Positions 6,895 through 7,928 of a stretch of 7,928 nucleotides of DNA are shown here, piece after piece. The notes beneath the pieces are model-generated. The model was given only the letters and a program-made list of their open reading frames with translations. It had not been told where the DNA came from and ran no database searches. The stretch comes from Oscillospiraceae bacterium (GTDB lineage: Bacteria; Bacillota_A; Clostridia; Saccharofermentanales; Saccharofermentanaceae). The position numbers and the translations under genes were made by a program. Where the stretch lies: positions 1-7,928 of the forward strand of contig CADCPU010000238.1 in assembly GCA_902803365.1 (NCBI GenBank), written 5' to 3'. The number at the start of each line of letters is the position of its first letter. Within the stretch, counting starts at the first letter, position 1.

Positions 6895-6910
6895 TTTTCG
6901 ATCTCGAAAA
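6895..6910. repeat. Short palindrome TTTTCGA / TCGAAAA between units 1 and 2
   Basis: TTTTCGA (6895-6901) and TCGAAAA (6904-6910) are perfect inverted arms with two bases between them. TCTCGAA (6902-6908) is also complementary to TTCGAGA at 6866-6872 inside unit 1, so unit 1 and this spacer can fold in two competing ways. Confidence 0.55.
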
Positions 6911-6911
6911 C

Positions 6912-6959
6912 AAAAAATTACGGATACATCAGACAAAAACAGTCAATGTATCCGTAATT
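6912..6959 (-). terminator. Intrinsic terminator for the nitroreductase transcript, formed by palindrome unit 2
   Basis: Read on the minus strand, the 14-bp perfect stem of unit 2 is followed directly by T's (the A-run 6912-6917 on the plus strand), then GTTTTC. It is downstream of the nitroreductase stop and is the only hairpin plus T-run on that strand in the gap. On the plus strand the stem is followed by AAATAATTTTA, a poorer tract, so the terminator seems directional. A repeat unit thus appears to serve as a terminator. Confidence 0.65.
6916..6959. repeat. Palindrome unit 2 (perfect)
   Basis: AATTACGGATACAT (6916-6929) is perfectly inverted as ATGTATCCGTAATT (6946-6959), a 14-bp stem. 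Inside the 16-base loop, GAC (6932-6934) and GTC (6942-6944) can extend the stem past a small internal bulge. This is the best-preserved unit and defines the consensus. Confidence 0.9.
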
Positions 6960-6988
6960 AAATAATTTTACCTTTCAAAAATGCTCCA

Positions 6989-7031
6989 AATTACGGATAC
7001 ATCGCATAAAAATGGCTGATGTTTCCGTAAT
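6989..7031. repeat. Palindrome unit 3 (one mismatch)
   Basis: AATTACGGATACAT (6989-7002) faces ATGTTTCCGTAAT (7019-7031). One base differs from the consensus right arm (T instead of A), leaving a 13-bp stem with one mismatch. CAT (7005-7007) and ATG (7012-7014) can pair within the loop. No clean T-run follows on either strand. Confidence 0.8.
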
Positions 7032-7087
7032 GCTTTTCAAATGAGGTGCGAATAACGTTTCGCGTCTGCGCTTCTGTCTATTGGAGC
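7032..7087. other. Spacer between the repeat array and the nitroreductase stop
   Basis: These 56 bases complete a gene-free stretch of 289 bases (6799-7087) that otherwise holds the proB terminator and the palindrome array. The only structure here is a 5-bp stem, GCGAA (7048-7052) with TTCGC (7059-7063), which lacks a T-run on either strand. I see no gene. Confidence 0.6.
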
Positions 7088-7615
7088 TTATCTGATATAT
7101 GTCAGAACAGAAGCGTCCTTGGCGGTAGGCTCAACAGGCTGGCCTTCTGCCTTATAGCCGAGTGCTGCGCAGCCGTATACACCGTAGTTTTCCGGAAGAC
7201 CGAATTCGGTGAGCATGCTCCTTACCTGAGGATCGTCGTAGCAGTCGTTGAGTTGGTTGATCCATACTGAATCGATGCCGAGGCTCTGAGCTGCGAGGAA
7301 GATGTTCTGGAGTGCGCAAGCGCAGTCAGGGACAGCGAAGCGGCTCTCTTTGTCGTTGGCGCAGATGATGAATGCGTCAGGTCCGTAGAAGTTGTAGTCA
7401 GGAGATCTGCCGAGTGCAGTTCCTACAGCCTTGGCAAGCTTGGCGATAACTTCCTTGTTCTTGATCGCGATAAACTTCCATGTCTGCTTGTTCATACCGG
7501 AAGGTGCCTTGTAGGCGCTTTCTGCGATCGCTTCAAAATCTTCGTTGGAGATCTCCTTTGAACTGAAGGCTCTCGTGCTTCTTCTGTTGGAGATGGAATT
7601 AAGTGTGTCGTTCAT
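7088..7615 (-). CDS. Nitroreductase family protein (FMN-dependent oxidoreductase)
   Basis: This 175-residue protein has the nitroreductase fold, in which a homodimer binds FMN and reduces substrates with NAD(P)H. Family marks in order are RRSTRAF (11-17, FMN phosphate contact), APSGMNKQTWKF (37-48, the PSGxNxQPW-like flavin loop), DCACALQNIFLAAQSLGIDSVWI (97-119, the dimer and FMN helix) and YGCAALGY (147-154). The length suits the small single-domain members common in anaerobic Firmicutes. The natural substrate cannot be told from sequence. The ATG at 7613-7615 has GGAGG (plus-strand CCTCC at 7625-7629) 9 bases upstream. Only 31 bases separate it from the penicillin-binding protein gene upstream, with no visible terminator, so the two are probably co-transcribed. 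It converges on proB. Confidence 0.93.
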   Translation of the reverse strand: MNDTLNSISNRRSTRAFSSKEISNEDFEAIAESAYKAPSGMNKQTWKFIAIKNKEVIAKLAKAVGTALGRSPDYNFYGPDAFIICANDKESRFAVPDCACALQNIFLAAQSLGIDSVWINQLNDCYDDPQVRSMLTEFGLPENYGVYGCAALGYKAEGQPVEPTAKDASVLTYIR

Positions 7616-7646
7616 CTTTTAGATCCTCCGTGAGTCTTTGGGTTTA

Positions 7647-7928
7647 TCAGCCGCCCGGCTGGTCCGGGCCCGGTGGCGGTGGTGGAAGTCCCGTTCCGTC
7701 GTCGACCGGTGCGTTCGGATCCGGTTCCGGCGTAGGTGTCGGAGTGTGGATCGGACAGACTCTGTCTTCGGTCGGAGCAAGGTGACTGTTGACTACAAAA
7801 TAATCGCTCAATACGCACTGTGCTTCTTCACAATACTCGGTAGGTGAGAGGTTTGAAGTCGTACAGACCTTCATCATCTCTATCGTATCAGGCTTTGTAA
7901 AATCAGTGCCCGGACAATCACCGTGTAT
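7647..7928 (-). CDS. Class A penicillin-binding protein, C-terminal tail (5' part outside window)
   Basis: The frame is open from the right edge to a TGA at 7647-7649 and gives the last 93 residues of a larger protein. It begins IHGDCPGTDFTKPDTIEMMK and continues VCTTSNLSPTEYCEEA, then SDYFVVNSHLAPTEDRVCPIH, then a Thr/Pro-rich run (TPTPTPEPDPN) and a tail of prolines and glycines. The VC..S.L.PT..C pattern, followed by YF......PTE..C..H, is what I associate with the C-terminus of Clostridia bifunctional transglycosylase/transpeptidase PBPs, which build cell-wall peptidoglycan outside the membrane. The catalytic domains are off the window, so the assignment rests on this tail alone. The low-complexity end is probably a flexible extracellular tail. 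The nitroreductase follows 31 bases downstream. Confidence 0.72.
   Translation of the reverse strand: MHGDCPGTDFTKPDTIEMMKVCTTSNLSPTEYCEEAQCVLSDYFVVNSHLAPTEDRVCPIHTPTPTPEPDPNAPVDDGTGLPPPPPGPDQPGG

Larger units (their letters stand above)
6855..7031. repeat. Array of three spaced palindromic repeats between convergent genes
   Basis: Three hairpin units share the arms TTACGGATACAT and ATGTATCCGTAA, starting at 6855, 6916 and 6989 (61 and 73 bases apart) and separated by AT-rich spacers of 21 and 29 bases. The left arm is fully conserved over 12 bases in all three; the right arm varies. Loops are A-rich and differ between units. No open frame explains the region, and it sits where proB and the nitroreductase converge. 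It resembles REP- or MITE-like intergenic palindromes, but I do not recognise the family. Confidence 0.85.

Noticed and set aside
6750..6965. Short plus-strand open frame running over the proB end, the terminator and palindrome units 1-2
   Set aside because: It crosses a strong terminator and two palindromes and has no ribosome binding site; its translation only reflects the repeats.
6855..7031. CRISPR array
   Set aside because: The repeats are palindromes with divergent right arms, irregular 61- and 73-base periods and AT-rich spacers. There are only three units and no cas genes.
7048..7063. GCGAA/TTCGC hairpin as the nitroreductase terminator
   Set aside because: The stem is only 5 bp and no T-run follows on the minus strand; unit 2 at 6912-6959 is far better.
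7046..7270. Plus-strand open frame opposite the nitroreductase 3' end
   Set aside because: The minus strand encodes conserved nitroreductase motifs here, and the plus-strand frame has no initiation signal.

Overview
The window looks like a chromosomal segment from a low-to-middle-GC Gram-positive anaerobe of the class Clostridia. Supporting signs are strong AAGGAGG-type ribosome binding sites, a TTG start, a lipoprotein-type solute-binding protein, an XRE-cupin regulator placed directly ahead of potABCD, and a class A penicillin-binding protein ending in a cysteine- and proline-rich tail. I cannot name the genus from the sequence. No tRNA, rRNA, CRISPR array or transposase is visible.

Layout. 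(1) Positions 2-649 hold the 3' part of a sensor histidine kinase cut by the left edge, followed by an intrinsic terminator (667-690). (2) Positions 728-5894 hold a polyamine-uptake operon. A near-consensus sigma-A promoter (728-756) and a 7+7 bp palindrome just after the expected transcription start (765-785) precede an XRE-cupin regulator with a TTG start. Then come potA (ATPase), potB and potC (permeases) and potD (binding lipoprotein). From potA to potD every start codon overlaps the preceding stop codon. PotB is unusual: about 180 residues with four predicted membrane segments precede the normal PotB domain. (3) Seventy bases after potD lies a short glutamate 5-kinase (proB) without a PUA domain and without proA beside it. 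It ends at a strong terminator (6821-6856). (4) Positions 6855-7031 hold three spaced copies of a palindromic repeat with arms TTACGGATACAT / ATGTATCCGTAA. The middle copy is perfect and, read on the minus strand, is followed by a run of six T's, so it probably terminates transcription of the converging gene. (5) On the minus strand lie a complete small nitroreductase (7088-7615) and, just upstream of it, the 3' end of a class A penicillin-binding protein (7647-7928, cut by the right edge).

How the genes work together. The central operon encodes a complete ABC importer: PotD captures spermidine or putrescine outside the membrane, PotB and PotC form the channel, and PotA powers it. The XRE-cupin protein probably senses polyamine status or a related metabolite and controls its own promoter, and hence the operon, through the palindrome. 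proB makes gamma-glutamyl phosphate, the first step toward proline. The sequence leaves open whether it is co-transcribed with pot. The most unusual items are the intergenic palindrome array, the enlarged PotB and the operator candidate. I see no clear evidence of a wholly new multi-gene system.
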